The notes under the pieces are model-generated. The model was not told where the DNA came from and did not search any database. It saw only the letters and a list, made by a program, of their open reading frames with translations. Shown in pieces: positions 54,976 to 63,478 of a stretch of DNA of 64,000 nucleotides (within the stretch, counting starts at the first letter, position 1; each line of letters opens with the position of its first letter). A program made the position numbers and the translations under genes. Origin of the DNA: Methyloversatilis discipulorum (lineage in GTDB: Bacteria > Pseudomonadota > Gammaproteobacteria > Burkholderiales > Rhodocyclaceae); assembly GCF_000385375.1 (NCBI RefSeq), contig NZ_ARVV01000001.1:3658001-3722000 (forward strand), read 5' to 3'.

Positions 54976-55938
54976 TCACAGATCGAGCACCAGCACAGCT
55001 GATTTCGAGCGCGAGCAGCACGGCGTGAAGCAGTCGTTTGCCGCTCTCTCCGCGTCGCTGAAGTACATGTCGCGGTGATCCGGTTCGCCAGCCAGCACGC
55101 GCGTCACGCAGGTGCCGCAGATGCCCTGTTCGCAGGACAGCGGCACTTCGACGTCGTGAGCGGCCAGTGCCGCCGCCACGGTCTGCCCGGCGGCCACCGG
55201 CACGACGCGGCCGCTGCGCGCGAGCTGCACGGCGAAGGCCTGGTCGCCGCTGCGCGCGCCGTCGGTCGCGGCGAAAGATTCGGCGTGGATGTTCGCGTCG
55301 GCCCAGCCGGCCGCGCGGGCGCTGTCGATCACGTGGTCCATGAAACCCGTCGGCCCGCATACGTACAGGTGCGTGTCGGCCGAGGACGCGGCCAGCACGG
55401 CCGCGGCATCAAGCTTCTGCCGCGCATCGCCGTCGTCGAAATGCAGGCGCACGCGGTCGGCCCAGGGTGCATCGCGCAGCCGGTCGAGGAAGGCGGCGCG
55501 CGCCGGCGAGCGGGCGCAGTAGTGCAAGGTAAAGTCGGAGCGGCCGTGCGCCAGCTGCTGCGCCATCGCCAGCATCGGCGTGATGCCGATGCCACCGGCG
55601 AACAGCAGCGAACGGCGCGCCGGCAGCAGCGCGAACAGGTTGCGCGGTACACCGATGCGGATGTGCATGCCGGCGTGCAGGTCGTCGTGCGCGCTGCGCG
55701 AGCCGCCGCGGCCGGTCGCTTCGCGCAGCACGCCCAGTTCGTACTGCCGCGCCTGCGCCGGGTCGCCGAGCAGCGAGTACTGGCGCACCAGGCCATTCGG
55801 CAGTTCGACGTCGATGTGGGCACCGGCCGCGAAGGCCGGCAGCGGCGTACCGGCCGGCGATTCGAGCACGATGTGGACGATGTCGTCGGCGACCCGCGCG
55901 TGGCGGGTGACGACGACCGGGATGTTCGGCGCGCTCAT
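54976..55938 (-). CDS. Phthalate-dioxygenase-reductase family ferredoxin reductase, VanB-like
   Basis: The 320-residue reductase has an FMN-binding RQYS (52-55), NAD-binding LFAGGIGITPM (about 107-117) and a C-terminal plant-type 2Fe-2S domain with Cys269, Cys274, Cys277 and Cys307. It transfers electrons from NADH to the Rieske oxygenase. It is first in a two-gene operon from a sigma-54 promoter. The ATG at 55938 removes 121 upstream codons that cross the promoter. Confidence 0.93.
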   Translation of the reverse strand: MSAPNIPVVVTRHARVADDIVHIVLESPAGTPLPAFAAGAHIDVELPNGLVRQYSLLGDPAQARQYELGVLREATGRGGSRSAHDDLHAGMHIRIGVPRNLFALLPARRSLLFAGGIGITPMLAMAQQLAHGRSDFTLHYCARSPARAAFLDRLRDAPWADRVRLHFDDGDARQKLDAAAVLAASSADTHLYVCGPTGFMDHVIDSARAAGWADANIHAESFAATDGARSGDQAFAVQLARSGRVVPVAAGQTVAAALAAHDVEVPLSCEQGICGTCVTRVLAGEPDHRDMYFSDAERAANDCFTPCCSRSKSAVLVLDL

Positions 55939-56053
55939 GTGCGGGCACCTTCGGCATGGGCGCGCGACCAAAGCGCGGCGCGGGGACTGTGCTGCATTCT
56001 TCCTCCGGATGTTCTTGTCGTGCGCGGCCGTCAGGCCACGCCGACTCCGGTTT

Positions 56054-56069
56054 TGCAACGAGCGTGCCA
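56054..56069 (-). promoter_or_regulatory. Sigma-54 promoter of the reductase-oxygenase operon
   Basis: The minus strand reads TGGCACGCTCGTTGCA, an exact match to TGGCACG-N4-TTGCA. The start should fall near 56042, about 104 nt before the reductase ATG. The nearest activator is the DmpR-like protein 4-5 kb away, which presumably acts on this site too. Confidence 0.9.
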
Positions 56070-56146
56070 AGCTCATCCTGCAGCGCAAGCCATTGATTCG
56101 ATGTCGATTACAAATATCAGCGCGGCATTCACCGCGCACTCCGGAC

Positions 56147-56195
56147 GGCACTTCCGGATTTGTGAAATCCGCATTTCCGCATATGGAGAAGTGCC
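56147..56195. promoter_or_regulatory. Nested palindrome, candidate upstream activating sequence
   Basis: An outer inverted repeat GGCACTTC (56147-56154) and GAAGTGCC (56188-56195) encloses a perfect dyad CGGATTT-GTG-AAATCCG (56155-56171). It lies about 105-155 bp upstream of the predicted sigma-54 start, the usual place for XylR/DmpR-type sites. The 406-bp gap (55939-56344) otherwise holds only the promoter, leader and a terminator. Confidence 0.45.
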
Positions 56196-56228
56196 GCGGC
56201 ACCACGACAGACGCACGCGACAGCGGCG

Positions 56229-56268
56229 AAAAAAAGCCCCGCCGCGGGGGGTACCGGGGCGGGGTGCT
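56229..56268 (-). terminator. Rho-independent terminator after the DUF1329 gene
   Basis: On the minus strand CCCCGCC and GGCGGGG form a stem around a 14-nt loop, followed by CTTTTTTT. It separates the transport operon from the reductase-oxygenase promoter. Confidence 0.85.
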
Positions 56269-56344
56269 TCCCGACGAGCGGGAACGAGGAGTACTGCTCA
56301 CATCATCGTTGGCGTCACGCGGACAGGCGTGACGGGGGCGGGCT

Positions 56345-57646
56345 TCAGTTGCCGCCGCGCATGTTCTGCACCTGGAACAGGTTGGCCGGGCTCAGCTTGG
56401 GATCGACCTTGCCCTTGAACTGGCCGGTCGTGCAGTGCTTGGCCTGCACGTCCACCATCGAGAAGGAGTCGTCGAGCGCAACACCGGTGCCCTTGTTGAT
56501 CGGCAGGTGGAAGTCCGGGTGCGCCTTGCCGATGGTCCAGCTCTTCCACAGCTCGCCCTTGCGGTCGTACACCAGCGTGCGCGACGCGCCATAGACCTGC
56601 GCGTCGAAATGCATGATGCGCTTGCCGACCGGGTGGTTGCTGTTGACCGGCACCGCCTCGACGACGTGCACCTTGCGCAACTGCCAGGTGATGTCGGGGA
56701 AGCATTCGCCCTGACCGGTGAAGCTCACGTACTTGTAGCCGTCCTCTTCCTTGAATTCGTCCGACAGCTTCATGTCATTGTGCTTGTAGTAGGGCATCAG
56801 CAGGTTCTTCGTGCCGACGAACTTCCACTGCATGTCGGACACCCGGCTCTCATACCCCTCGAAGTCCTCGATCATCAGGTCGGAGCCGAGGAAGGAGTCG
56901 GTCACCTGGCCTGCCGCCAGGCGGCGCACGCGACGCTGGAAGCCGAGGTAGAGGTAGGCGTCGTCGAACTTGGTGTCGTCTTCGTACTTCTGTATCAGCA
57001 GCTGGGTGTTCTTCAGATCCTGCGGTTCCAGCACCTGGGCGTAGATGGCGCGGTAGAGATTGGCCGCGTTAGGCGATACCTCGGGCGTCGGCGCGTGGTC
57101 GGTGCGGTGCTTGAAGTTCAGGAAGAAGAAATTGAACTTCAGCGTCCGTTCGAGCTGGCCGGTCGTCATGTTGCGGTACTTCCAGTAGAACGGGTGGATG
57201 GCGGCGTTGTCGCCCCAGTTCGCGCCGTACTTGAAGTTCCACGCCACCTTTTCGCCGGCGCGCGGGTCGGAGGTGCTGGGCTCTTCCGGGAAAGGCCGGC
57301 CACCGGCAAAGCCTTCGATCTCGCCGGTCTTGGCCCCAAGCTTTGTCTTGTTCAGGTTCTTCCGGGTCGCCTCGACGTAGCCCTTGGGGTTGGGGAAGCT
57401 CAGCGTTTCACCAACCTTGATCTGGTACCAGCCGTTCTTCACCACCATGTACATGCCGGCGTCCAGCGCGTCCTTGAACTGGTCGACGTTGTCCTTGTTG
57501 ATGGTCATGCCGGCACTGAGACCGGGGAAGGTCGGGAAGCCCTTCTTGTAAGGCTCGAAGGCGGTTTCGACATCGGCTTCGCTGGCGGCGAAGGCCTGGG
57601 TGCACAGTCCGGCTGCGAGCAGGCCGGCGGCGATCAGTTTGTTCAT
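56345..57646 (-). CDS. DUF1329 periplasmic protein (LolA-like fold)
   Basis: The 433-residue protein has a signal peptide (MNKLIAAGLLAAGLCTQAFA) and a DUF1329 body, with segments such as FYWKYRNMTTGQLER and WQLRKVHVVEAVPV. From memory of domain databases, DUF1329 is grouped with LolA/LolB-type folds that bind lipids or other hydrophobes. It regularly occurs with DUF1302, YCF48-like and RND genes, all present here in one operon. It could shuttle a hydrophobic substrate across the periplasm. A terminator follows. Confidence 0.9.
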   Translation of the reverse strand: MNKLIAAGLLAAGLCTQAFAASEADVETAFEPYKKGFPTFPGLSAGMTINKDNVDQFKDALDAGMYMVVKNGWYQIKVGETLSFPNPKGYVEATRKNLNKTKLGAKTGEIEGFAGGRPFPEEPSTSDPRAGEKVAWNFKYGANWGDNAAIHPFYWKYRNMTTGQLERTLKFNFFFLNFKHRTDHAPTPEVSPNAANLYRAIYAQVLEPQDLKNTQLLIQKYEDDTKFDDAYLYLGFQRRVRRLAAGQVTDSFLGSDLMIEDFEGYESRVSDMQWKFVGTKNLLMPYYKHNDMKLSDEFKEEDGYKYVSFTGQGECFPDITWQLRKVHVVEAVPVNSNHPVGKRIMHFDAQVYGASRTLVYDRKGELWKSWTIGKAHPDFHLPINKGTGVALDDSFSMVDVQAKHCTTGQFKGKVDPKLSPANLFQVQNMRGGN

Positions 57647-57665
57647 TGCGTGCGTCTCCTGTGAA

Positions 57666-57685
57666 GCCGGGGCGCACGCCCCGGC
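57666..57685 (-). other. GC hairpin before the DUF1329 gene
   Basis: GCCGGGGC and GCCCCGGC form a perfect 8-bp stem with a GTGC/GCAC loop, 20 nt before the start codon and just after the DUF1302 stop. It fits the series of hairpins in this catabolic island. Confidence 0.5.
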
Positions 57686-57699
57686 ACTGCGGTGGAAGG

Positions 57700-59697
57700 T
57701 CAGAACTTGTAGCGAAGGGTTGCGTAGATCTCGTCCTCGGCCCACGCGGCACCGATCGGGCCGGCGCGGAAGCGGCCGAGAGGTTCGAGGCCGGCGAGGC
57801 CGCGCGAGAAGGCCTGGGTCGGATCGCCGCCGTAATTGCCCGAGGTGAAGGGCGGCCACGGATTGCAGGCGCGGCAGTCGTCGTACTTGTAGCGATCGTT
57901 GTCACTGCCCAGTTTCACGTTGGCGCCGATGGCGAACTTCAGGTTGTCGCTGAGCAGCCATTCGACCTGCGGAGCGGCCACCGTCGCCTGCGCGCGGAAG
58001 TCATGCGCGAAGATGATCTGCGGGCTCAGACGGTCGTTCTTCAGGAAGGCCTTGATCAGCAGCGTGCCGATCACGTTGTCCTCCCAGTCCGGGATGCCGA
58101 TGCGGCCGCCCATCGGGCCGCGTTGGTCGTCGTGGTTGAAGATGTGCTGGTAGAACAGCTGACCGGAAATGAGCGTCGTGCGACGCGGATTGATGAAGGG
58201 GATGAAGGTCGGCCGGTCGACACCGATGACCGCACGGAACACGTTGTTCTTCGAGTAAAGCTCCGGCTTGGACGTGTTGGCGAATTCCTCGCCGTCGGTC
58301 AGCGCCGCCTCGACGCGCACCGCCGCGTTGGCAGCTTCCCACTCGAAGTCCATCGAACCGCCGATCAGGTTCACTCGCGGGAAGTGCATGTCGAACGAGA
58401 TCAGGTAGGGCCAAGAGTCACGGAACTCGCCGGTGAAACCGTTGGTGCCGCGGCGCCCACCGCGCAGGCTTGGGAGCTGCGAGCGGTAGGTCAGTGCGTT
58501 CAGCGAGAAGGACAGACCGCTCTGGGTCACGCCTTCGTACTTCACGCCCAGTTGCGTGTTCTTCAGCTTCCAGCCCGGCAGATGCACGTCGGCCAGACCG
58601 ATCTGGCCGGGGCCGAAGTCTGTCGCGAGATAGGAGCCAGGCACGCCCGGAATGTTGGCGAAGTTGGCCACCGTGCCGCCGTTGTCCCACAGGTTCTTCA
58701 TGCCACGGAAGAAGCAGCCGGCGTCGAGGATGACGTTGGCCGTGCCGCACTGGCCGAGGTTGTTGGCGCGGAACTGGTCGAAGTTCCACACCACCTGCAG
58801 GTTGCGCTCCTGCATGGTTTCACTGCCGCCCATGCGGTACTCGGCCTGGACCATCCACATCGGAATGCGGATGTCTTCCAGCTCGTCATAGATGTTGTTT
58901 CGCGAGTAATCGACCGGGTTGATCACGTCGAGCACGCGGAACAGGTCGGTGCGGCCCCACACCACCTGCTGCTTGCCGATCTTGAGGAAGATCGAGCGCT
59001 GATCATCGAGCGCGAAGGTCTTCTTCACATAGGCTTCGCGGATGAAATCCAGACGCGAATTGAACTCGGGTGACTCCAGTTCCGACCGCTTCTTGTCGCC
59101 ATAGCCACCGAAGTCGGTACAACCGCGGCTGTCGTAGTCGCAGGGACGCACCGGCACGCCGAAGGCGGCTCCGCCCTCCACATCGTGCCAGCGATCGCCG
59201 AGCACGCGCAGGCCGTCGTTCGGGTTGCGGTTCAGATCGAAGCCGAAGGAGGGCGTGTCGATCAGGCCGTTGTCACCGACCACGCCCTGACCGTGCGGCG
59301 TCGAGCGCGTGCCACCGAAGGCGCCGGCCGGATCGGTGGTGTCCAGGTTAATGGCGCCGCCGGCCTCCTTGCCGTATTGGTCGTCGTTGATGCGATAGAC
59401 GCCGTCGAAGGTGCCCCGCAGCACGCCATGGAACTCCCAGCCGTTGCCGAGCGCCTTGTCCGCCTCGATCTGCAGCGTGTTGCGGAACTTCGAAAGACCG
59501 ACAGTGCGGTTGGTGTTGTCCTTGCCGCGAAAACGGGTGTCGTTCTCGTAATAGACGTCGACCTTCCACTTGTCCTGGCTGCTGCCCAGGTCCGGCAGGT
59601 TGTCCTGCGCCATCGCGTTCAGTGCGGCGAGTGCGCACAGTGCCCCTCCCAGCCCGACACGGGCCGCGAGGTGGCTCCTCTTCTTGTATGTGTCCAC
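57700..59697 (-). CDS. DUF1302 outer-membrane protein
   Basis: The 665-residue protein has a signal peptide ending ALNAMAQ and a long DUF1302 barrel ending ATLRYKF. Characteristic stretches include DQRSIFLKIGKQQVVWGRTDLFRVLDVINPVDYSRN. It should be the outer-membrane part of the DUF1329/RND set and might admit or export hydrophobic aromatics. Several Cys occur, including CDYDSRGC and CRAC. Translation begins at GTG behind GGAGGAGG. Confidence 0.9.
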   Translation of the reverse strand: MDTYKKRSHLAARVGLGGALCALAALNAMAQDNLPDLGSSQDKWKVDVYYENDTRFRGKDNTNRTVGLSKFRNTLQIEADKALGNGWEFHGVLRGTFDGVYRINDDQYGKEAGGAINLDTTDPAGAFGGTRSTPHGQGVVGDNGLIDTPSFGFDLNRNPNDGLRVLGDRWHDVEGGAAFGVPVRPCDYDSRGCTDFGGYGDKKRSELESPEFNSRLDFIREAYVKKTFALDDQRSIFLKIGKQQVVWGRTDLFRVLDVINPVDYSRNNIYDELEDIRIPMWMVQAEYRMGGSETMQERNLQVVWNFDQFRANNLGQCGTANVILDAGCFFRGMKNLWDNGGTVANFANIPGVPGSYLATDFGPGQIGLADVHLPGWKLKNTQLGVKYEGVTQSGLSFSLNALTYRSQLPSLRGGRRGTNGFTGEFRDSWPYLISFDMHFPRVNLIGGSMDFEWEAANAAVRVEAALTDGEEFANTSKPELYSKNNVFRAVIGVDRPTFIPFINPRRTTLISGQLFYQHIFNHDDQRGPMGGRIGIPDWEDNVIGTLLIKAFLKNDRLSPQIIFAHDFRAQATVAAPQVEWLLSDNLKFAIGANVKLGSDNDRYKYDDCRACNPWPPFTSGNYGGDPTQAFSRGLAGLEPLGRFRAGPIGAAWAEDEIYATLRYKF

Positions 59698-59750
59698 CTT
59701 GTCCTCCTCCTGTTTGTCCTGCTATCGCACTGCTGACTCTCTCTGTTGTG

Positions 59751-59776
59751 GCCGGGCGGACGGACACCCGCCCGGC
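59751..59776 (-). other. GC hairpin between RND and DUF1302 genes
   Basis: GCCGGGCG and CGCCCGGC pair over 8 bp with a 10-nt loop, 54 nt before the DUF1302 start. There is no T run, so processing or stabilisation is likelier than termination. Confidence 0.45.
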
Positions 59777-59792
59777 GGATTGAAGCTATCGG

Positions 59793-62213
59793 TCAGGCCG
59801 CCGCGCGGGCGACCTCGCGCGGCGCGTCGTCCTCTTCCAGCACACCGTCCTCGTCGTAGTGGGTGGCAACCACGAAGTGCGGGCGGAACACCACGCACCA
59901 GGCAGGCACGATGAGCATCGCGGCCAGCGCATTGACGACCAGCATGAAGGACAGCAGGACAGCGGCATCCGACTGGAAGCGCAGGTCGGACATGAAGATC
60001 CACATGACGACACCGGCGATCAGCGTCGCGGCGGTGAAGGACACGGCGTAGCCTGTGGTGGCGACCGCATTGACGACGGCGCGATGGATGTTGCGGGTGA
60101 CCGCCATTTCCTCGCGGATGCGGTCCATGAAGTACACCGCGTAGTCGATGCCGACGCCGACGCCGACCGCGATCACCGGCACCGTGTTCACGCTGATGCC
60201 GATGTCGGCCCAGCCCATGTAGGCATAGGTCATGACGGTGGCGAACAGCATGGGCAGCACCATCAGCCAGCCGGCGTGCAGCGACTGGTAGTAGGCCATC
60301 ACCAGGAGAAAGGCCAGCAGCATCACCGCCGGAATGATGATCATGTGGTCGGTGTGCAGCGCCTGGTTGGCCGCTGCGGTGACGCCGATGATGCCGCCGC
60401 CCAGTTCTATCTTCAGGCCGGGCACCTCGGCCTCGATGCGCGCCTTGCCCTCTTCGGCGAGCGCGACCACCCGGTTGATGGTTTCCGCCTGGTGGTCCTT
60501 GTAGAAGAACACCATGTTGGCTTCGTTCTCGTCCGGGTTGATGTACTCCTTCAGCGCCCCCGGAATCGGGCTGGACGCCATATAGGCGAACATCAGGCCG
60601 CCCACCTCGTCGGCGTTGTCCGGTATCTGCGCCCAGCGCGGATCGTCGTTGTGAGTGAGCTGGTTCACCACGCGCACCACGCCCGGCAACGCACGCGCGC
60701 CGCCCAGCGTCGGGTCGGACAGCATGTGCGCCTGGAAGCGCTCGATCGCGTGCATCACCTCGGGCCGCTTGATGCCGCCCTTCTCTTCGGTACGGGCGAC
60801 GATGTGCAGCTCTTCCGAGCCGGGGAACAGCGTGTTGATGGCCGCCGTCGACACGTTGTAGTCGTGGTCGCGGTTGAGCAGCGGACTGCCGGGTTCGGAC
60901 TCGCCGAGCTGCACCTTGGCCACGTACCAGCTGCCGACGACGACGCAGGCCAGCGACGCGAACAGGATGGCGCGCGCGCCACCGTCAGTGCCGCCGGTAC
61001 GCGCCATCGCGTTGCCGAGGAAGTTGCGCACGCCCTCGTTGGCGTTCTCCATCGTCTTCGGCTGCGGCAGCACGGTCAGTGCCAGCGGCACCATGAAGTG
61101 CACCGTGAAGATGACCGAGAAACCCCAGAAGCCGGCGGCCAGGCCGAGCTTGTAGTTGAAGGGCGCGGCACCCAGCACCAGCACCGCGATGCCCACCGCG
61201 TCGACGATGATGGCCAGAGAACCAGGGCGGAACAGCGCATCCAGCGCGTTTCGCGCGGCCTGCTTGCCGTTCTTCACGATGGCCAGTTCCTCGTAGTAGC
61301 GCACCACCAGTTGCACGCCGTGCGAAGTGGCGCGGGCGGCGATCAGGAAGGGAATGGGCAGCGACAGCGGTTCGAGGTTGATGCCGGCCATGGCCATGAA
61401 GCCCAGGCCCCAGATCGACGACAGCGCAATGCCCAGCAGCGGCAGCGCGATGCCATAGAGGCGGCGGAAATACACGATCAGCAGCGTTGCCAGCAGCGCC
61501 AGCGTCCATGCCAGGATCTGCACGATCTGGTCGAGGTAGGTATAGACCCAGCCGGTCAGCACCGGATTGCCGGTCACGTGCACCTTGTGGCCGTCGCGCG
61601 CCAGCGTGTCGCGCACCTTCTGCAGCGCGGCGAAGGTTTCGACGTAGTCGAGCTCGCTCTCGTTGAGCTGCGCCTTGATCAGCGCCGCCTTGAAATCCGG
61701 CGACACCATCAGACCGAACAGGTTGGGATTGGCGATGACGTCGCGCTGCATCTGCGCGAGCTCGTCGGCCGAGTAGTTCTTCGCCGGGTCGTAGTAGGGC
61801 TGCGACACGAAGCTGCCCTCGGGGCTGAGGAACACCTTGCGCGCGGTGCGGTGGGTCAGCGAGGACACCAGGTTGTGGTTCACGCTGGGCAGGTTGTCCA
61901 CGCCCTGCGTGGCTTCATGCACAAGTTTCAGCGTGTCGTTGTTGAAGATCGTGCCCTGCTCGACCTCGATCGCCATCACGATCATGTTGGCGCCGCCGAA
62001 GTTCTCCTTGATGCGGTTGTAGGTCTGGATGTAGCTGTGCTCCTGCGGCAGCAGGTCGGAGAAATCCGAATAGATGCGCAGCTTGGGCAGCGCCGCGGCG
62101 AAAGCCAGCGTTGCCAGGAAGATCAGGCTGAGCACGATCTTCGGGTTGGCGAAGATCCACTCTTCGGCCTTGTGCAGCGAGTGGGTGATGGACTTGCGGA
62201 TCGGGGCGATCAT
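59793..62213 (-). CDS. RND/MMPL-family transporter
   Basis: The 806-residue protein has the two-fold RND plan: a helix at about 25-43, a large periplasmic domain, five to six helices to about 400, then a second periplasmic domain and helices. A VGVGIDYAVYFMDRIREE motif in the second half is the MMPL/SSD signature. It is a single-chain HpnN/MMPL-like transporter, not a tripartite AcrB pump. It overlaps the YCF48 gene stop as ATGA. It likely moves lipids or hydrophobic aromatics in concert with DUF1329 and DUF1302. Confidence 0.92.
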   Translation of the reverse strand: MIAPIRKSITHSLHKAEEWIFANPKIVLSLIFLATLAFAAALPKLRIYSDFSDLLPQEHSYIQTYNRIKENFGGANMIVMAIEVEQGTIFNNDTLKLVHEATQGVDNLPSVNHNLVSSLTHRTARKVFLSPEGSFVSQPYYDPAKNYSADELAQMQRDVIANPNLFGLMVSPDFKAALIKAQLNESELDYVETFAALQKVRDTLARDGHKVHVTGNPVLTGWVYTYLDQIVQILAWTLALLATLLIVYFRRLYGIALPLLGIALSSIWGLGFMAMAGINLEPLSLPIPFLIAARATSHGVQLVVRYYEELAIVKNGKQAARNALDALFRPGSLAIIVDAVGIAVLVLGAAPFNYKLGLAAGFWGFSVIFTVHFMVPLALTVLPQPKTMENANEGVRNFLGNAMARTGGTDGGARAILFASLACVVVGSWYVAKVQLGESEPGSPLLNRDHDYNVSTAAINTLFPGSEELHIVARTEEKGGIKRPEVMHAIERFQAHMLSDPTLGGARALPGVVRVVNQLTHNDDPRWAQIPDNADEVGGLMFAYMASSPIPGALKEYINPDENEANMVFFYKDHQAETINRVVALAEEGKARIEAEVPGLKIELGGGIIGVTAAANQALHTDHMIIIPAVMLLAFLLVMAYYQSLHAGWLMVLPMLFATVMTYAYMGWADIGISVNTVPVIAVGVGVGIDYAVYFMDRIREEMAVTRNIHRAVVNAVATTGYAVSFTAATLIAGVVMWIFMSDLRFQSDAAVLLSFMLVVNALAAMLIVPAWCVVFRPHFVVATHYDEDGVLEEDDAPREVARAAA

Positions 62214-63189
62214 TTCGCGGCTCCGGTTTTGGATGAGCCACCGTCGGCGACGGCACGCAGCAGGCCGCCAGGCCCGCCGATCAGAAGGGTGTTGTTCGCG
62301 GCGACCGAGGTGCCGGCCGCGAGCGGGACCGGCCGGGCGTCCGGGTAGGCCACGGCCACCCATTCCTCGCCCTGCAGACGCACCACCGCGCCACCGGCGC
62401 CGACCGCGTGCGGTGCGCCGGCGTGCATGAAGATGCGATACAGCGGTGCGCCGGCGCGATTCAGCTGCGGCGTCCAGGTCAGGCCGCCGTCGGTGGTGTG
62501 CACCACCTGCCCGGCCAGCCCGCTGACCCAGCCTTCGCTGGCCGACACGAACAGCGCCGCGTACGGGTAGAACTCCTCGGGCAGCGCACCACGCTTGGCC
62601 CAGGTCTGACCGCCGTCCGTCGTGACCACCACTGTGCCGAACTCGCCAGTGGCGAATCCGTTCAGTTCGTCGACCATCTCACCGTGGTGATCTGCAGGTC
62701 TTCCTGCAGGTCGGTCTTGACCCAGCTCTTGCCCTGGTCATCGCTGCGCACGATGAGCGCGCCGGTGCCGGCGACCCACCAGCGGCCCTGACGGTCGCAG
62801 TGCACGGCCAGCGCGGTGTGCGGTGCTTCCAGCGGCTGCGCGGTCCAGGCGGACAGCTGGGCGTCGGCCGTCCACAGCTTCCGGTAGAAATCGATGGCGA
62901 TGAAGCGGCCGTCCGGGCACACGTCCATGCCGGTGATCGACGACGGCCCGGCGATGGGCTGCCGAGTCCAGCTGCGGCCGCCGTCTGAAGACACCAGCAC
63001 CGCGCCGCTGCGGGTGCCGGCCGCGACCTTCTCGCCGTGCGCGGCCAGCGCCTGGATGGCGTCGTAACGCTGTACCGGCTTCTGCGCCTCGGCGCGCGCG
63101 GCCGACAGGTCGGGGGCCTGGGTGCAGCCTGTTGCGAACGGGGCGAGCGCAGCGCAGACGGCCAGCGCCCTGAATCCGTGATGGTTCAT
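62210..63189 (-). pseudogene. YCF48/BNR-like beta-propeller lipoprotein gene, frameshifted
   Basis: Two overlapping frames encode one propeller. The 5' part (63189-62662) has a lipoprotein signal ending FATGC and repeats with SSDGGRSWTR and SDDQGKSWVK; the 3' part (62677-62210) continues with TTDGGQTWAK and TTDGGLTWTP. The break is near GTGAGATGG, about 62675-62682, where one missing base would restore MVDELNGFATGEFGTV directly after LQITTVR. It is a genuine frameshift, a sequencing error or, less likely, two separately started chains. YCF48-like proteins usually aid assembly of membrane complexes. Confidence 0.8.
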
Positions 63190-63205
63190 GTATTTCTCCT
63201 CCTTG

Positions 63206-63223
63206 CCCGGCTCTGCGGCCGGG
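63206..63223 (-). other. GC hairpin before the YCF48 gene
   Basis: CCCGG and CCGGG arms with an 8-nt loop stand 17 nt before the start codon, between it and the tautomerase stop. It has the same core as the other hairpins in the island. Confidence 0.4.
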
Positions 63224-63257
63224 TCGTCGATGGGCTAAGTCGTTTGGCGGTGCGCGG

Positions 63258-63449
63258 CTAGCGCCCGAGGTCCTTGGCGCTGACGCCGCCTATGCCCCAG
63301 TGGGACTTCGGCACCTCGACGATCATCACGCGCACCGCTTCACGCGGTGCGCCGACCGCCTCTACCAGCGCCTGCGTCACCTTCTCGATCACGGCGCGCT
63401 TCTGGTCCTCGGTCCGGCCCTCGATCAGGTTGATCTGTGCGAATGGCAT
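63258..63449 (-). CDS. 4-oxalocrotonate tautomerase family enzyme
   Basis: The 63-residue protein begins Met-Pro, so Pro1 would be the catalytic base after Met removal. MPFAQINLIEGRTEDQKR and the central Arg39-bearing segment match XylH/DmpI. It interconverts 2-hydroxymuconate and 2-oxo-3-hexenedioate in the dehydrogenase branch of catechol meta-cleavage. It lies 29 bp after the decarboxylase gene, the classical order dmpH-dmpI. Confidence 0.93.
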   Translation of the reverse strand: MPFAQINLIEGRTEDQKRAVIEKVTQALVEAVGAPREAVRVMIVEVPKSHWGIGGVSAKDLGR

Positions 63450-63478
63450 GGTTCGTTTCTCCTGATTGCGAAGGGCGG

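Noticed and set aside
62210..62677. A separate 155-residue gene starting at 62677
   Set aside because: Its sequence begins in the middle of a propeller blade and completes the preceding frame, so a frameshifted single gene is the better reading.
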